Shown here: positions 9,241 through 19,193 of the stretch, in pieces
How positions within the stretch are numbered: position 1 is the stretch's first letter
Layout of the letters: each line of letters begins with the position of its first letter
Assembly: GCA_022641735.1 (NCBI GenBank)
Contig: JALCDQ010000005.1
Coordinates: 124,001-188,000, forward strand
Length of the DNA stretch: 64,000 nucleotides
DNA from: Prevotella sp.
GTDB taxonomy: Bacteria; Bacteroidota; Bacteroidia; Bacteroidales; Bacteroidaceae
Reading direction: 5' to 3'
The notes under the pieces: generated by a model
Told to the model about the DNA's origin: nothing
Databases searched by the model: none
Seen by the model: the letters and a program-made list of their open reading frames with translations, nothing else
Program-made: the position numbers and the translations under genes

Positions 9241-11109
9241 TTATTTGACAATCTGACCATAAATATTGACGGGATGACGCTCGAAAGGATGCAATATTTG
9301 GTCAAGCAAGATGGCAACCTGACCACGCGTCAGATAGTCGTTTTCGCCTTGAATAGGAGTGCCTAAGTCATTCAAGATTTTGCTTATCCGACTGTAATTG
9401 ATGTTCGGATGCTTGATGTTGTCAAGTGAACCAATCTCTTGGAGAATAGTTATGAATTCTGTGGCAGTGACGAGCGATTTGTCTATTTGCAGAGGTTTGT
9501 ATCTCGGATAGAAGTCGGTGAAGGGCTTCAAATCACTGTGAAGAAACAAAGTATCGATTTTCAGCCACGTCTGGTTTTGCCAATTGACATGGCGCCCTTC
9601 ACCTTGCAATAGGCCAGTTACGCCAATCCGTTGGACAATCGGAAAGAGGGGAGAGGTGGTCTCCACGTCACGATAGGGCAAAAGATAGTTTTTCGTTGAA
9701 AGCAATTGGCTTTGTATCTTTCTTACGGACAGCAAACGAGGTGCGCAATTCTCTTTTACAGCCATCGCGGCGATGACTCCTGCCACTTGTCCGTCTTGCA
9801 TGGCAACGGGTTGCAATCGAGTGGAACCATTCACCAGATTTGTCACAGAGATGGCTTTCTCAGCCAATAGCAACCGGTCTTCTTTTTCAGGAAGAAGTGT
9901 TCCGATAGGAAGCCCATAGGAAGGAACGGTCAGGATATTCATGTCGGGCAAGTCCTGATAAGGGTAGGCATAATGATGTTGGTCCACAGGATAATCTCCC
10001 ACGGCGATGGCAGTTCTGTAAAGTGGATATAGTCTGCTGTAAGGATGTCTCAAATCGTTTAAGGAGAAGGTCACAATGCCTTTGAAACGACGGCCTTCCC
10101 GATAATAAGGAATTAGCGGGAGTCTGTCTTTCGACGGATAAATAGTTGCCAATTCAAGACTGTCGGCACCAATCTCATGTTGCAGATAATACACAAAACG
10201 CAAGGTCTTTTCTTTGGCTGCCTTCTCCATTCGGATGCGTGAAGCATCGTTGCTGTCCACATCGTTGACATAGCAATCATTGCCATGAATAGGCCAATTG
10301 ACCATATAAAGCCCGCCGGGAAGATGCCCATAAGAGAGCATATTCTCTGCCGGCCATAGCTTTTGGCGGGTTGTCGTGTCGTTATCAGAATGGAGGCAAC
10401 AGTTGCGGAATTCATCAGGAGCATAGCCAGATGGCTTCTCCAATAGAGCAGGATGTTTCGATACTTTCAGCGTAGCCACATAGGTAAGGTCCTGAATGAT
10501 GGAATTTCTTTCGTTGGGAGCTTCCTTTTCACCGGTTTCCCTTTGGCTGTCCATCCCGATACGATAAGGAATTCCTGCCATGGCTGCTAAGTCGCCTAAT
10601 TCGCTGGCATCAATCACGTATTTAGCCTTCACGTTTGTGGTGTCTTGTCCTGTGATTAAAGAGAGTGCCCATCCCTTCTTTAAACGCTTGACTCCAATTA
10701 ATCGGGTATTCCGTTTTAAGGTCAGATAAGGTTCTCTTTGCACCCATTCCGAAAGAATACTTTGACCTATTTGAGGCTCAAACATGACATTGCTCACCCA
10801 TCCGGTCTTCAATGCTTCAGAGGAACCATAATGTTTTATCAAATCATCTTTGAATTCCCCCCACATCCCGCTGGGCATCGTGTAATTCCCATCGACAGCG
10901 CTCACGCCGGCAGAGGTAAGCATCCCTCCCAGCCATGCGGTCGGTTCAACGAGCAAAGTATGGACTTTCAGGCGGGAACTTTGCACTGCTGCGCACGTTC
11001 CACTGGCCCCGCCGCCATACACAATGACATCATATTTTCCGCTTCCTGTACATGCACACAGCCCTGTCAGTAAAGAAAGCAGGAAAATAGGATGACATCT
11101 TAATCTCAT
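9241..11109 (-). CDS. FAD-dependent oxidoreductase lipoprotein
   Basis: About 622 residues. The start at 11109 gives a compact lipoprotein signal with the lipobox Cys at residue 20 (LCAC) and follows the upstream stop by 5 bases; an ATG at 11142 would overlap the previous gene. A Rossmann motif 'YDVIVYGGGASGTCAA' lies directly after the signal, and 'YVIDASELGDLAAMAG' is the second FAD-contact strand typical of the PF12831 family. Such proteins are common in Bacteroidales polysaccharide loci; their substrate is mostly unknown. Last gene of the leftward SusC/SusD operon. Its position suggests oxidation of a released sugar in the envelope; this is inference. Confidence 0.85.
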   Translation of the reverse strand: MRLRCHPIFLLSLLTGLCACTGSGKYDVIVYGGGASGTCAAVQSSRLKVHTLLVEPTAWLGGMLTSAGVSAVDGNYTMPSGMWGEFKDDLIKHYGSSEALKTGWVSNVMFEPQIGQSILSEWVQREPYLTLKRNTRLIGVKRLKKGWALSLITGQDTTNVKAKYVIDASELGDLAAMAGIPYRIGMDSQRETGEKEAPNERNSIIQDLTYVATLKVSKHPALLEKPSGYAPDEFRNCCLHSDNDTTTRQKLWPAENMLSYGHLPGGLYMVNWPIHGNDCYVNDVDSNDASRIRMEKAAKEKTLRFVYYLQHEIGADSLELATIYPSKDRLPLIPYYREGRRFKGIVTFSLNDLRHPYSRLYPLYRTAIAVGDYPVDQHHYAYPYQDLPDMNILTVPSYGLPIGTLLPEKEDRLLLAEKAISVTNLVNGSTRLQPVAMQDGQVAGVIAAMAVKENCAPRLLSVRKIQSQLLSTKNYLLPYRDVETTSPLFPIVQRIGVTGLLQGEGRHVNWQNQTWLKIDTLFLHSDLKPFTDFYPRYKPLQIDKSLVTATEFITILQEIGSLDNIKHPNINYSRISKILNDLGTPIQGENDYLTRGQVAILLDQILHPFERHPVNIYGQIVK

Positions 11110-11114
11110 AAATG

Positions 11115-12131
11115 TTATTTTTCTAAAGGACGTTTTGACCAATCATCAGAAATATAACTATCCGGATAAGTGGATTGATTGCAAACTAATCCTTTGCGTT
11201 CACGGACATAGGTATCAAACTTGCGTTCTCCCTCCTTGAGGATAATGATGCGCGCGCCGTTAGGCAGATGGTTATAGACCGTGTTTCCACCAGAATAGCG
11301 GCCATAAGCCAACAGGATATTATGCCATATCACAGAATAGTCGTTATCATGGTCATGACCTACAAAAATTCCCATCACATCTCCACCTTCCATCATGGCT
11401 GTAAATATGCCCGTGTTTAAGTCAGGTGAGCAGGCTGTTTCACGTCGAGTTCCTATCAGAACAGCATTTTCATCCTGTACGGCAGCATGATATTCAGGTA
11501 CTGCAATATGGAAGAAAGCCAAGGCAGGGATAGGTACGCCTCCGTTTTCCTCGGTCAAAGCCTTGCTCTGATTGCGATACCAATCCACTTGGTCGAATGT
11601 GAGCCACGCATAAGTGCCATGGCTTTTATCCTTTGGATAGCCTTTGGGGTAGGCATGAGAGTCTAAACAATAGAGGACTGCGGCATCCTTCTTCCCATCA
11701 TGCGACTTGATTTTCACGGTAAAATCAAGCTCTGGCTTCCCTTTAAGGTCGGGCAGAATGTTGTTTTTCACACCTCTTGCGATTTCGTATAATTCACGGT
11801 TGGACAGGCCTTGCTCCCAATCATGGTTGCCGAACAGATAAACAAAAGGGATGTTGTATTTGGATACCCGGTTGAGAACCATCAACAGATTCTCTTTTGC
11901 CGGACGCCCCCAGATAACATCTCCCGTCAAGACGATAAGGTCAGGATGCTCATGTGTCAGGATACTATCGATACATAATAGGCCCGTGTTGGCTTCCGGT
12001 GTTCCATTGTAATGAATGTCCGTGAATTGTACAATCTTGAATTCACCATTAGGATGGAACTTGAGTTCCTGTCCCATGGCGAGTGTTGAATACACTAAGG
12101 ATAAAATCAGTAAGAAGTGTTTTGTTTTCAT
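11115..12131 (-). CDS. Secreted calcineurin-like metallophosphoesterase
   Basis: About 338 residues with signal peptide 'MKTKHFLLILSLVYSTLAMG'. I chose the start at 12131 because it follows the upstream stop by 5 bases, whereas 12179 would run into the epimerase gene. The metal-binding motifs are all present in order: D-x-H ('FTDIHYNG'), GD ('VLTGDVIWG'), GNHD ('LFGNHDWE'), a later His ('ALAFFHIAVPEY') and GHDHDND. It hydrolyses phosphomonoesters or diesters in the periplasm; the substrate is not defined by sequence. Its place behind a phosphodiester glycosidase and a GlcNAc epimerase in one operon suggests that it removes phosphate from a released sugar. Confidence 0.86.
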   Translation of the reverse strand: MKTKHFLLILSLVYSTLAMGQELKFHPNGEFKIVQFTDIHYNGTPEANTGLLCIDSILTHEHPDLIVLTGDVIWGRPAKENLLMVLNRVSKYNIPFVYLFGNHDWEQGLSNRELYEIARGVKNNILPDLKGKPELDFTVKIKSHDGKKDAAVLYCLDSHAYPKGYPKDKSHGTYAWLTFDQVDWYRNQSKALTEENGGVPIPALAFFHIAVPEYHAAVQDENAVLIGTRRETACSPDLNTGIFTAMMEGGDVMGIFVGHDHDNDYSVIWHNILLAYGRYSGGNTVYNHLPNGARIIILKEGERKFDTYVRERKGLVCNQSTYPDSYISDDWSKRPLEK

Positions 12132-12136
12132 AATTT

Positions 12137-13324
12137 TTATAGTCTTTCTTTTAATATGTCCTGACAGAGTGTGTAGCATTTTGTCATCATGCGTGGGATG
12201 TGGAACGGACCTTTATAAAGATTACCTTTAGCAGGCTGTGCCACCGTTCCATCGCGATGCAAATAGCCAAACCATTCCCCATATTGGGCATCTGGAAAAT
12301 GTGCATAAGTCCATTCGCTGATTTGCTGATGACGGTATAAATATTCATCATCACCTGTTCCTAAATAAGCATAGAGGGAGGCGATGATAGTCTCGCATTG
12401 TGGCCACCAGAATTTCATGTCTTGAGAATAATCCTGTGGTGGCAAGTTCTTGCAATCCTGGAAGTTGATGATGCCCCCATATTGTTTGTCCCATCCCCAG
12501 TTAAATGACCAGTTGAAGATGGTCAAGGCCGTATCAAGTAAGTCCTTATCCCAACCGCGGAGACGAGACTCCTCCATGATGAACCAAGATGTTTCGATGC
12601 AATGGCCCGGATTGATAGTACGTGTCATGTTGCTATCGATGAATTCTCCGTTAGGTCCTACGCTTTCGAGTAATGCTTTAAACTCAGGATGCATAAAATA
12701 TTTTTTCAGTTTGGCGATGGATTCGTCAATCTGCAATGTAAGTTTCGGGTCGTCAATGACCGCACGGATACGTGACCCCACATTGATGAGAATCATGATG
12801 ATAGAATGACTTCGGAGCTGTACTGATGGCTCAAATTTAGGTTCCAAGAAACCTGGGGTGGTAAGGAAGCGTTGTGTGTCCTCAAAGATTTTCATTGCTT
12901 TCGTTGCATACGACTTATCACCAGTGGCAAGAGCATACTCTGACATGGCGATGGCAGCGAAGGTTTCAGAAAAAACATAGCGACGCTTGCGTAATGGACG
13001 GCCATCTTCAGTAATGGAGAAATACATGTGGCCGTCGTTGTCGAAACAATATTTTTCGATAAAGTCGATGGTGCTCTTGGCGGCGTCAAGCCATTCTTGA
13101 CGGTGTTCGACATTGTTGTAGGCAAAGGCACAAACAAAAGCAAAGCGCCCTTGAAACCACACAGATTTTGTCGAGTCCATCAGTGAACCGTCACGATCTA
13201 TGCAGGTGTAAACTCCACCATGCTCACGATCCCAGCCATGCTGCATCCAAAACGGCATTATATTTTCAGTTAAATCTTCTTTATAAGATTTTGCCCAATT
13301 CTCAAAATATTCTTTCTTGTTCAT
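12137..13324 (-). CDS. N-acylglucosamine 2-epimerase (AGE/renin-binding-protein family)
   Basis: Cytoplasmic (alpha/alpha)6-barrel protein of 395 residues that is expected to interconvert ManNAc and GlcNAc. Motifs shared with animal GlcNAc 2-epimerase are 'HGWDREHGGVYTC', 'VWFQGR', 'FSETF', 'NPGHCIE', 'WWPQCE' and 'YGEWFGYLHRDG'; these favour an amino-sugar epimerase over cellobiose 2-epimerase. There is no signal peptide, unlike all its operon neighbours, so the sugar must first be imported. The start codon overlaps the stop of the preceding gene by one base (TAATG), suggesting coupled translation. No N-acetylneuraminate lyase or sialidase is seen nearby, so sialic acid is not clearly the source. 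Confidence 0.88.
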   Translation of the reverse strand: MNKKEYFENWAKSYKEDLTENIMPFWMQHGWDREHGGVYTCIDRDGSLMDSTKSVWFQGRFAFVCAFAYNNVEHRQEWLDAAKSTIDFIEKYCFDNDGHMYFSITEDGRPLRKRRYVFSETFAAIAMSEYALATGDKSYATKAMKIFEDTQRFLTTPGFLEPKFEPSVQLRSHSIIMILINVGSRIRAVIDDPKLTLQIDESIAKLKKYFMHPEFKALLESVGPNGEFIDSNMTRTINPGHCIETSWFIMEESRLRGWDKDLLDTALTIFNWSFNWGWDKQYGGIINFQDCKNLPPQDYSQDMKFWWPQCETIIASLYAYLGTGDDEYLYRHQQISEWTYAHFPDAQYGEWFGYLHRDGTVAQPAKGNLYKGPFHIPRMMTKCYTLCQDILKERL

Positions 13325-14733
13325 TATTTTATTGTGTTTAAGTATTTATCTATTCCTTGTTTCAAGGAGTTCCAATAATCAAACTGGCGTACTTGTGACA
13401 GGTCAAAGAGGAAATATCCATCAGAGGCATTGATGCAAGCATCCACACTGTTGGTTACTGCCTGATTGGCACCACCATTCACAAATCCATCGGCATTTCC
13501 TACATCAGGTCCGCCAGCGAATTTTACGCCATTGCCAATTTTCTTCTTTGCCTCTTTACAGAACCCCTGCATGGTCCATTCAGTAGTACCGTAAACGTTG
13601 TCAGCACTTGCATAACACCCAAGGAGCATGAAGTCCAAACGATTGGCATATCCATATTTATGATAGTCAGCATTGGCCCATTCAGGATAATCGTTACGAG
13701 GGTCATAAGACGTACTCGCCCAATTGACTCCCATCTCATAGTATTCTGAATACCATGCGCCTACATAGACACCCACCTTGATGTTGCTATTTATGCTTCG
13801 AACTTTTGCTACCGCTTTACCGACAAATTCGCTGATGGTCTTGGCACGGAAAGCCAGCCAGTCTTTGAAATACTTCGGTTGTGATGAAGGTGCCGACTTT
13901 GTGCCAGGTGCCATCACATCATCAGGGAAGTTGATGGAAGACACACCTAAATATTTCAGGAACTTTTCTTTCGTCACATCCGAGAAATCCGATTGTAAAT
14001 CATCGAAACGGCAACGGTCAAGAAAAAGCGCGTCAATATTGTATTTGCATAGGTCGCCTATCAAGTTAAGAACGTATTCCTGGACATCGTTATTGCAGGG
14101 ATTTAAAAATTTTGTTCCGTAATAATTATCATCAGAAGGATTGGTCGATGTAAGGTCCATTTCATTTGTCAATCCCTGTTTCAAGTTCAGTGTGGTGACC
14201 CACGACCTCTTTGTTGCATCACGGAATACCATTCCCAGTTCACCAAGGCCGTAAGGATTGAGACATCCACCCGTGAAAGTGTTGAAAGCGGCATCCACTT
14301 TCAGTCCCAACTCATGGCCGATATCGATAAAAGCTTGGAGATAATCCCATGTTGCTTTCCGCTCGTAGTATTTATATTGGCCATTGCTTGTCCAATAATC
14401 AAGTTTCGTAATTTGATCAGTATAGGAAGTTTTATATAAGACGTCTCCCATTGATGGACGTACGTCGACTACGATGTCAGTGAAGCCTGCATTCTTGGCT
14501 TTGGTAAGGTCTTCGCGAATATTTTCCTTGCTGTCGGCAAAACGTGGAAAATTAGCAGATGCGTCAATCCATATATAACGTGGTTTTGCCTCCGTCTTCC
14601 CCGTATTGCCGCCAGAAGAACCGCCATTATTGCCACTGCCTCCGCCGCTGTCGGTCACATCATTCGATGAACCGCAAGCGACAAAAGACAGAATGCATAT
14701 ACATGTAATTAAATATGTGAAAAGTCTCTTCAC
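13324..14733 (-). CDS. GHL10-type (family 10-like) glycosidase lipoprotein
   Basis: 469 residues; lipobox at Cys20 (SFVAC) followed by a Gly/Ser/Asn-rich linker (residues ~22-45), a typical surface-display spacer. The TIM barrel begins 'PRYIWIDASANFPRF' and carries 'FTDIVVDVRPSMGDV', 'LGLKVDAAFNTF', 'IDALFLDRCRFDD' and 'VGVYVGAWY', as in the GHL10/DUF187 group related to YngK and distantly to PgaB. Candidate acids are in 'DVRP' and 'LDRCRFDD'. A second member lies at 25075-26391 in the rightward operon. The enzyme's substrate is unknown; the neighbours suggest an amino-sugar polymer. Confidence 0.84.
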   Translation of the reverse strand: MKRLFTYLITCICILSFVACGSSNDVTDSGGGSGNNGGSSGGNTGKTEAKPRYIWIDASANFPRFADSKENIREDLTKAKNAGFTDIVVDVRPSMGDVLYKTSYTDQITKLDYWTSNGQYKYYERKATWDYLQAFIDIGHELGLKVDAAFNTFTGGCLNPYGLGELGMVFRDATKRSWVTTLNLKQGLTNEMDLTSTNPSDDNYYGTKFLNPCNNDVQEYVLNLIGDLCKYNIDALFLDRCRFDDLQSDFSDVTKEKFLKYLGVSSINFPDDVMAPGTKSAPSSQPKYFKDWLAFRAKTISEFVGKAVAKVRSINSNIKVGVYVGAWYSEYYEMGVNWASTSYDPRNDYPEWANADYHKYGYANRLDFMLLGCYASADNVYGTTEWTMQGFCKEAKKKIGNGVKFAGGPDVGNADGFVNGGANQAVTNSVDACINASDGYFLFDLSQVRQFDYWNSLKQGIDKYLNTIK

Positions 14734-14742
14734 GATTTGTTG

Positions 14743-15795
14743 TTATTTAATATAGCAAGCATCCAGTACAGAACGCTCATTTCCATCTGAAGGTTTAATA
14801 GTCTCCTTGCCATTAACAATCATACATGAAGAGCCGCCTCCGTCAAGATTCAGCGCTTCTGTGCACCCCAGTGCTTTCAAAATATCTGCTACTTTCGCCG
14901 TAGTCAGTCCTTTGACACCTGGTGTCATCAGTCTGCCTTCGCAAACGAAGAAGAATAGTTTGTTGTTGGTTTTATCATAACCAATGGCTGTACGCGGTTG
15001 ATTAGAATCGGCAGATACATCGAGCATCTCATCTTTCCATGTGTTCATCACCGCCCCATTATGCAACAGAACGCTCACGCCACCGATACCATTCACGGCT
15101 GTACCGTCATTCATAGGTGTTCCAGCAGAAGGATGGGTTGCATCAGGAGCTGTGGTTTCAGGAGTGTTCTTGTCGATTGCCTTGCAGGAAGCATAACTAT
15201 AGTCTATGCCGTCGTTTGCATAATATGTCCACGTAGCCTCAAACGTTCCGTCTTTTTTCTGATAGAAGAAGCCGATGGTCGGATACCAGAAGTTGGTCCA
15301 GTCTTCAGAATAGTAGTTCTGATTAGGAGAAAGCATCTTGCCATCTTTATACACGGAACTTTGAGAATAATAGAAGCCACTCGATTCAAAGAAAAGCCCG
15401 CCATTGATAACAACTAAAGGAGAGCCATTATTATTGTAAAACTCAGTGGGCGTAAAGATTTTAGAGTTTCCATTTCCTTGGGCTTTATCATCCCAATGAA
15501 CATCTCCCGTAACACCGAATGTGGCACGTGACATATCAGCAACGGCGATATAAGCTATCACGCTGTCGTTATCTATCTTTACAGGAGACTTGTAGATGTT
15601 AATGTATGCCGGGAAATCGCCATACATGGAGTCTACGTTAACCCAACCCTGACTGATTATGTCAGGGTTGGTCTCTGTTCTATCCCATTTCCAGTTTGCC
15701 AAAGTATCTTCATGGTCTGTAGTATCACAAGCTGCCAATAAGGATGCAATCGCAATGGCGGAGATGAATAATATATTTAATCTTCTAATTTTCAT
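14743..15795 (-). CDS. Phosphodiester glycosidase (NAGPA/DUF2233) lipoprotein
   Basis: About 350 residues from the chosen start at 15795, which places a lipobox at Cys23 (LLAAC); a longer frame to 15891 would overlap the DUF5018 gene. The family signatures are 'SPLVVINGGLFF' and the C-terminal 'ALNLDGGGSSCMIVNG', as in the human uncovering enzyme that removes GlcNAc from GlcNAc-1-phospho-6-mannose. The role inferred here is cleavage of a sugar-1-phosphodiester at the cell surface. It is followed within 9 bases by the GHL10 gene. This is the feature that most narrows the possible substrate of the locus. Confidence 0.9.
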   Translation of the reverse strand: MKIRRLNILFISAIAIASLLAACDTTDHEDTLANWKWDRTETNPDIISQGWVNVDSMYGDFPAYINIYKSPVKIDNDSVIAYIAVADMSRATFGVTGDVHWDDKAQGNGNSKIFTPTEFYNNNGSPLVVINGGLFFESSGFYYSQSSVYKDGKMLSPNQNYYSEDWTNFWYPTIGFFYQKKDGTFEATWTYYANDGIDYSYASCKAIDKNTPETTAPDATHPSAGTPMNDGTAVNGIGGVSVLLHNGAVMNTWKDEMLDVSADSNQPRTAIGYDKTNNKLFFFVCEGRLMTPGVKGLTTAKVADILKALGCTEALNLDGGGSSCMIVNGKETIKPSDGNERSVLDACYIK

Positions 15796-15808
15796 GTCTT
15801 TAATGTTT

Positions 15809-17500
15809 TTATTTGTCAATACAGTCAACTTGGATTCCACCAAATGACAGGTGGGTGTTTGATGCATAGAATATATACATGAAGTAGCCATCTTCAGATG
15901 GAGTCATCAAAACATCTGCGCAACGACCATCAGCAGCATAGCCGACAGAGCCGAAATCATCAGCTACTGTGTAGACATATTTCAATGAACTGCTACCATC
16001 GACAGTACCACTGAGAGAAGAAGGACTCGAAGCATCATAAATATAGATATGACCTGGAAGGCCCCAATCTGGCCAATAGCCCATCTCGAATACAGTTAGA
16101 TACTTGCTGTTGTTAAAGTCTCGTGCATCGATAGCGCCCGTATTATAACCCCATGCAGCACCATTGCTATTGGCAGCAAGTTTTGCAGTAGGATTAGTCC
16201 ATCCGTCAGCAAAATAGAGATTGCAATTACCACCATCATAATAATCGAAGAAGCAACCATCGGCAGCTGAGCTCGTACGTGCGACAACCTTTGCGCTACC
16301 ATCTTGTGCACCCCATGCGTTCACACCACTGAACAAGATATTCTCTGGGCTTCCGACGTTTCCATTTGTCACAATCCAGCGAATGCAATTAGTTGAATTC
16401 TCTACCGTAGCAGTTATAATGGCATTCTTGTTTAAGTCGCCTTGAACATGAAGACGAGAGCCTATGCCTTGTCCTAATGCATTGTTATAAGATATCAGTA
16501 AAGTAGGAGCGGCAGTAACAGAATTAGTCTTGTAAACCTTCATTGTTGAACCGCTAGCCGCATAATTAGAGATAAGCATATTACCTGCACAATCGCTTGT
16601 AATACAACCATCAGGATTGGCATTGCCTACATTGATGGTACCGACTTTAGAGCCAGTAGCCTTCTTGAAATATTGTGGTGCAGCGCCTGTACCCAAATCA
16701 AGAATCACATAACTTCCTATACATGCCAGCGTAGGATGTATGGCATTTGCATCCGTAACACCAAGTGTGGTCATATCGTTCTCAAACATTAGCTTTTCAC
16801 TGTTCTTCCGATAGCCATTTGCAATCTTTGCAGGTATCTGCTTCTTTACCGTATATACAGCAGTGCTGGTTCCGTTATCAGCTGTAACCGTGAACTTAAA
16901 CCCATCATTGAAATCATGGATTTGTGCTGGGTCTGGAGAGATGGTAGCATGAGGTGACAAGGTGACTTCGGCCGTAGCTTCCGACATATCAGCAGCCGTA
17001 ACTAAAGAAATGGTCTTGTTGTCTTCATCGATTACACCCGACAAATCACCAGGAGAAGCCATGAATGCTTTAATGGCGCATTTATCAGACCTTGTCATCT
17101 GCCCGGAAATAGTTATTTGCTTCTTGTTTCCATAAGGGTCAGTATAGGTAAAAGGAGTCTTTTGGGTCAAGTCGAGCACAGTGATAGGAGGGTCTATCAA
17201 ACAGTTGTTTTCAAGTATGGCAACCACTTTCATCGATTTCATAGATGCTTCGGTTGTACTGTCGCTTTCCTCAGGATAATACCATGGAATAGGGATTACA
17301 TAATCCGTCACATCTGCGCTGTTATCAATCGTCCAAGCTTCGGCAACCTTGTCTTTATATGTCCCTGATGTAAAGTAGGCTGTCAGGCTGGTTATACCGG
17401 CACGGTCGGCTGTTGGCGCAACGGGATCTTCGCCCACACAGCTGCTTAATGCAAACATTGCTGCAAGTCCGGCAAATATATATAATTTAATTTTCTTCAT
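15809..17500 (-). CDS. DUF5018-type surface glycan-binding lipoprotein
   Basis: 563 residues with lipobox Cys21 (ALSSC). Residues ~30-230 form Ig-like/DUF5018 beta modules ('AEVTLSPHATISPDPAQIHDFNDG', truncated here, resembles a DUF5018 strand set). Residues ~235-560 look like a beta-propeller with repeated 'G.YVILDLG', 'GNMLISNYAAS', 'GRCADVLMTPSEDGYFMYIF' strands. It sits third in the operon, 12 bases after susD, the usual place for a SusE/SusF-like surface binding protein. No catalytic motif is seen. Binding of the target glycan is inferred from position and localisation only. Confidence 0.75.
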   Translation of the reverse strand: MKKIKLYIFAGLAAMFALSSCVGEDPVAPTADRAGITSLTAYFTSGTYKDKVAEAWTIDNSADVTDYVIPIPWYYPEESDSTTEASMKSMKVVAILENNCLIDPPITVLDLTQKTPFTYTDPYGNKKQITISGQMTRSDKCAIKAFMASPGDLSGVIDEDNKTISLVTAADMSEATAEVTLSPHATISPDPAQIHDFNDGFKFTVTADNGTSTAVYTVKKQIPAKIANGYRKNSEKLMFENDMTTLGVTDANAIHPTLACIGSYVILDLGTGAAPQYFKKATGSKVGTINVGNANPDGCITSDCAGNMLISNYAASGSTMKVYKTNSVTAAPTLLISYNNALGQGIGSRLHVQGDLNKNAIITATVENSTNCIRWIVTNGNVGSPENILFSGVNAWGAQDGSAKVVARTSSAADGCFFDYYDGGNCNLYFADGWTNPTAKLAANSNGAAWGYNTGAIDARDFNNSKYLTVFEMGYWPDWGLPGHIYIYDASSPSSLSGTVDGSSSLKYVYTVADDFGSVGYAADGRCADVLMTPSEDGYFMYIFYASNTHLSFGGIQVDCIDK

Positions 17501-17512
17501 AGCTATATAGTT

Positions 17513-19174
17513 TTATTTCCATTCTGAGAATTGTTCTATATCCTTGTTATTATTAAGCTCGGTTTGAGGAATAGGGAAGCGATTCAACTTTGTAGGATAG
17601 TTCAAATTCTGGTCATCAATCGTGACGTAAGTATATGTGAATGAGCCATTTGCATTTTTCTCAATTTTCAATCCATGGCGCTTGATGCCTGTAAAAGCTG
17701 TTGTGGATAATCCCCAACGACGCATATCCCAATAATAGAGGCCTTCGTAAGCCAGTTCTACTTTGCGTTCATGGCGCAGAGCGGCAAAGAGGTTGTCACC
17801 CGTAAGGTTTTTCCATCCGGCCAAGTTTACTCTTGAGCGCACCTTATTAATATAGGTCAGTGCTGTAGTAGCGTCTCCTGAGCGATAGCAAGCCTCGGCA
17901 TAATTCAGATAAACTTCTGCCAAACGGAATGCAATATAGGGTTGCGTACTTGCCTGAACCTTGGAGAAATGATGACTTTCATCCACTAGCTTGCGCAAAT
18001 AATAGCCTGTTGTAGTGCGGCCAGCTGGTTGAGCATCTGTTTTCCATGTGCACCAACCGTCAGTTCCACCAATATAAGGTTCTATTTCGCGCTCTTTCCA
18101 TGTTGCGCCATTGTAAAGAATTGTTGCTGCAAAACGAGGTTCCAATTCTGCATAAGGTGGCGTGTCGTTGGTTCCTGTAGTGGAATGCCATGCACTCCAA
18201 TCCGGTTTGCCCGTCTTTCCACTTTCTCCAGAATATTCATATTCTTCCACCATATCTTGTGTTGGCGTTGCATAGCCACCGGAAGCGTTATTTCCATCAA
18301 TTGCTTTATCGCCACCAGGAGCATAATAAGTGTCGAAACTATGAGAAACATCATCGCTTGAACTGTATGAATATTGGAAAATATCTTCTGAGTTGTCTGA
18401 TTTGAATGCATCAGCATAATTATCCGTAAGACTATATCCCATAGTGAAAATCTTTTCGGATGCCTCCTTCACAGCTGTCCAATTCTGACAATAAAGCATG
18501 GCTCTTGACATCAAAGCATAAGCGGCACCACTGGTCAAACGACCTGTTGGGCTCTTGCTTACCGTCAGATTCTCACCTGCAAACTTTAAGTCATCATAAA
18601 CAAACTTCCAGCAATCTGCTTCTGGGCTCAAAGCTTTGTTTGTAGATATCTGAGAAAGGTCAGCATCATAAAGAATAGCCTGATGATAACGTTTTAGCAG
18701 TTCAAAGTAATACATGCCACGGAAGAAGCGCAATTCTGCTTCAAAACGCGTCTTAGTCGTTGCATCGAAACTGCTTGATGCCAGTTTGTTTAAGGCTTCG
18801 TTTACACGGCGAATCTCTTCATATGTGCCACCCCATTCTCCTAAATATGTATCCACATAGCCGACAGTCAGCGTAGAGCCTCCATAAGAGATTTCATTCG
18901 GAATATACATCAGTGAATTGTAGGTCATGTCACTGTATTTAAACTCATCGGTAAGTCCTTCCGTCATACCTGCTAAACACTGATAATCACTGTAACTGCC
19001 CAGATATGGAATATCCGAATAGAAATAGTTGATAGCCATTTCCGCATAATCAGTGCTGCTCCAAATCAGTTTGTCTGAAGTTTTGTCTGTAGGGTCGATA
19101 TTCAGATAGTCATTACAAGAAGTCAATCCCGTGACCATCGTTAAGAATAACAGACCAATATATTTTGCTTTCAT
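17513..19174 (-). CDS. susD: SusD/RagB family outer-membrane nutrient-binding lipoprotein
   Basis: 553 residues, lipobox at Cys20 (GLTSCND), then the usual 'YLNIDPTDKTSD' start of SusD-like proteins. The middle shows the tetratricopeptide-like helices ('RFEAELRFFRGMYYFELLKRY', here shortened, is the standard helix) and the end shows 'LRHERKVELAYEG.YYWDMRRWG', 'RFPIPQTELN' and 'NNKDI.Q', all hallmarks of the family. It forms a lid on the SusC barrel and binds oligosaccharide at the cell surface. The gene follows susC after 19 bases. The ligand is set by the locus and is not readable from this protein. Confidence 0.95.
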   Translation of the reverse strand: MKAKYIGLLFLTMVTGLTSCNDYLNIDPTDKTSDKLIWSSTDYAEMAINYFYSDIPYLGSYSDYQCLAGMTEGLTDEFKYSDMTYNSLMYIPNEISYGGSTLTVGYVDTYLGEWGGTYEEIRRVNEALNKLASSSFDATTKTRFEAELRFFRGMYYFELLKRYHQAILYDADLSQISTNKALSPEADCWKFVYDDLKFAGENLTVSKSPTGRLTSGAAYALMSRAMLYCQNWTAVKEASEKIFTMGYSLTDNYADAFKSDNSEDIFQYSYSSSDDVSHSFDTYYAPGGDKAIDGNNASGGYATPTQDMVEEYEYSGESGKTGKPDWSAWHSTTGTNDTPPYAELEPRFAATILYNGATWKEREIEPYIGGTDGWCTWKTDAQPAGRTTTGYYLRKLVDESHHFSKVQASTQPYIAFRLAEVYLNYAEACYRSGDATTALTYINKVRSRVNLAGWKNLTGDNLFAALRHERKVELAYEGLYYWDMRRWGLSTTAFTGIKRHGLKIEKNANGSFTYTYVTIDDQNLNYPTKLNRFPIPQTELNNNKDIEQFSEWK

Positions 19175-19193
19175 AATTGTATCGTTTTAAAGG

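Noticed and set aside
10738..11073. Plus-strand frame inside the FAD oxidoreductase gene
   Set aside because: The minus-strand gene has a lipobox and FAD-binding motifs; the plus frame has neither.
12137..13324. Reading the locus as a sialic acid catabolism cluster
   Set aside because: The epimerase and ROK genes fit, but no N-acetylneuraminate lyase or sialidase is visible in the window.
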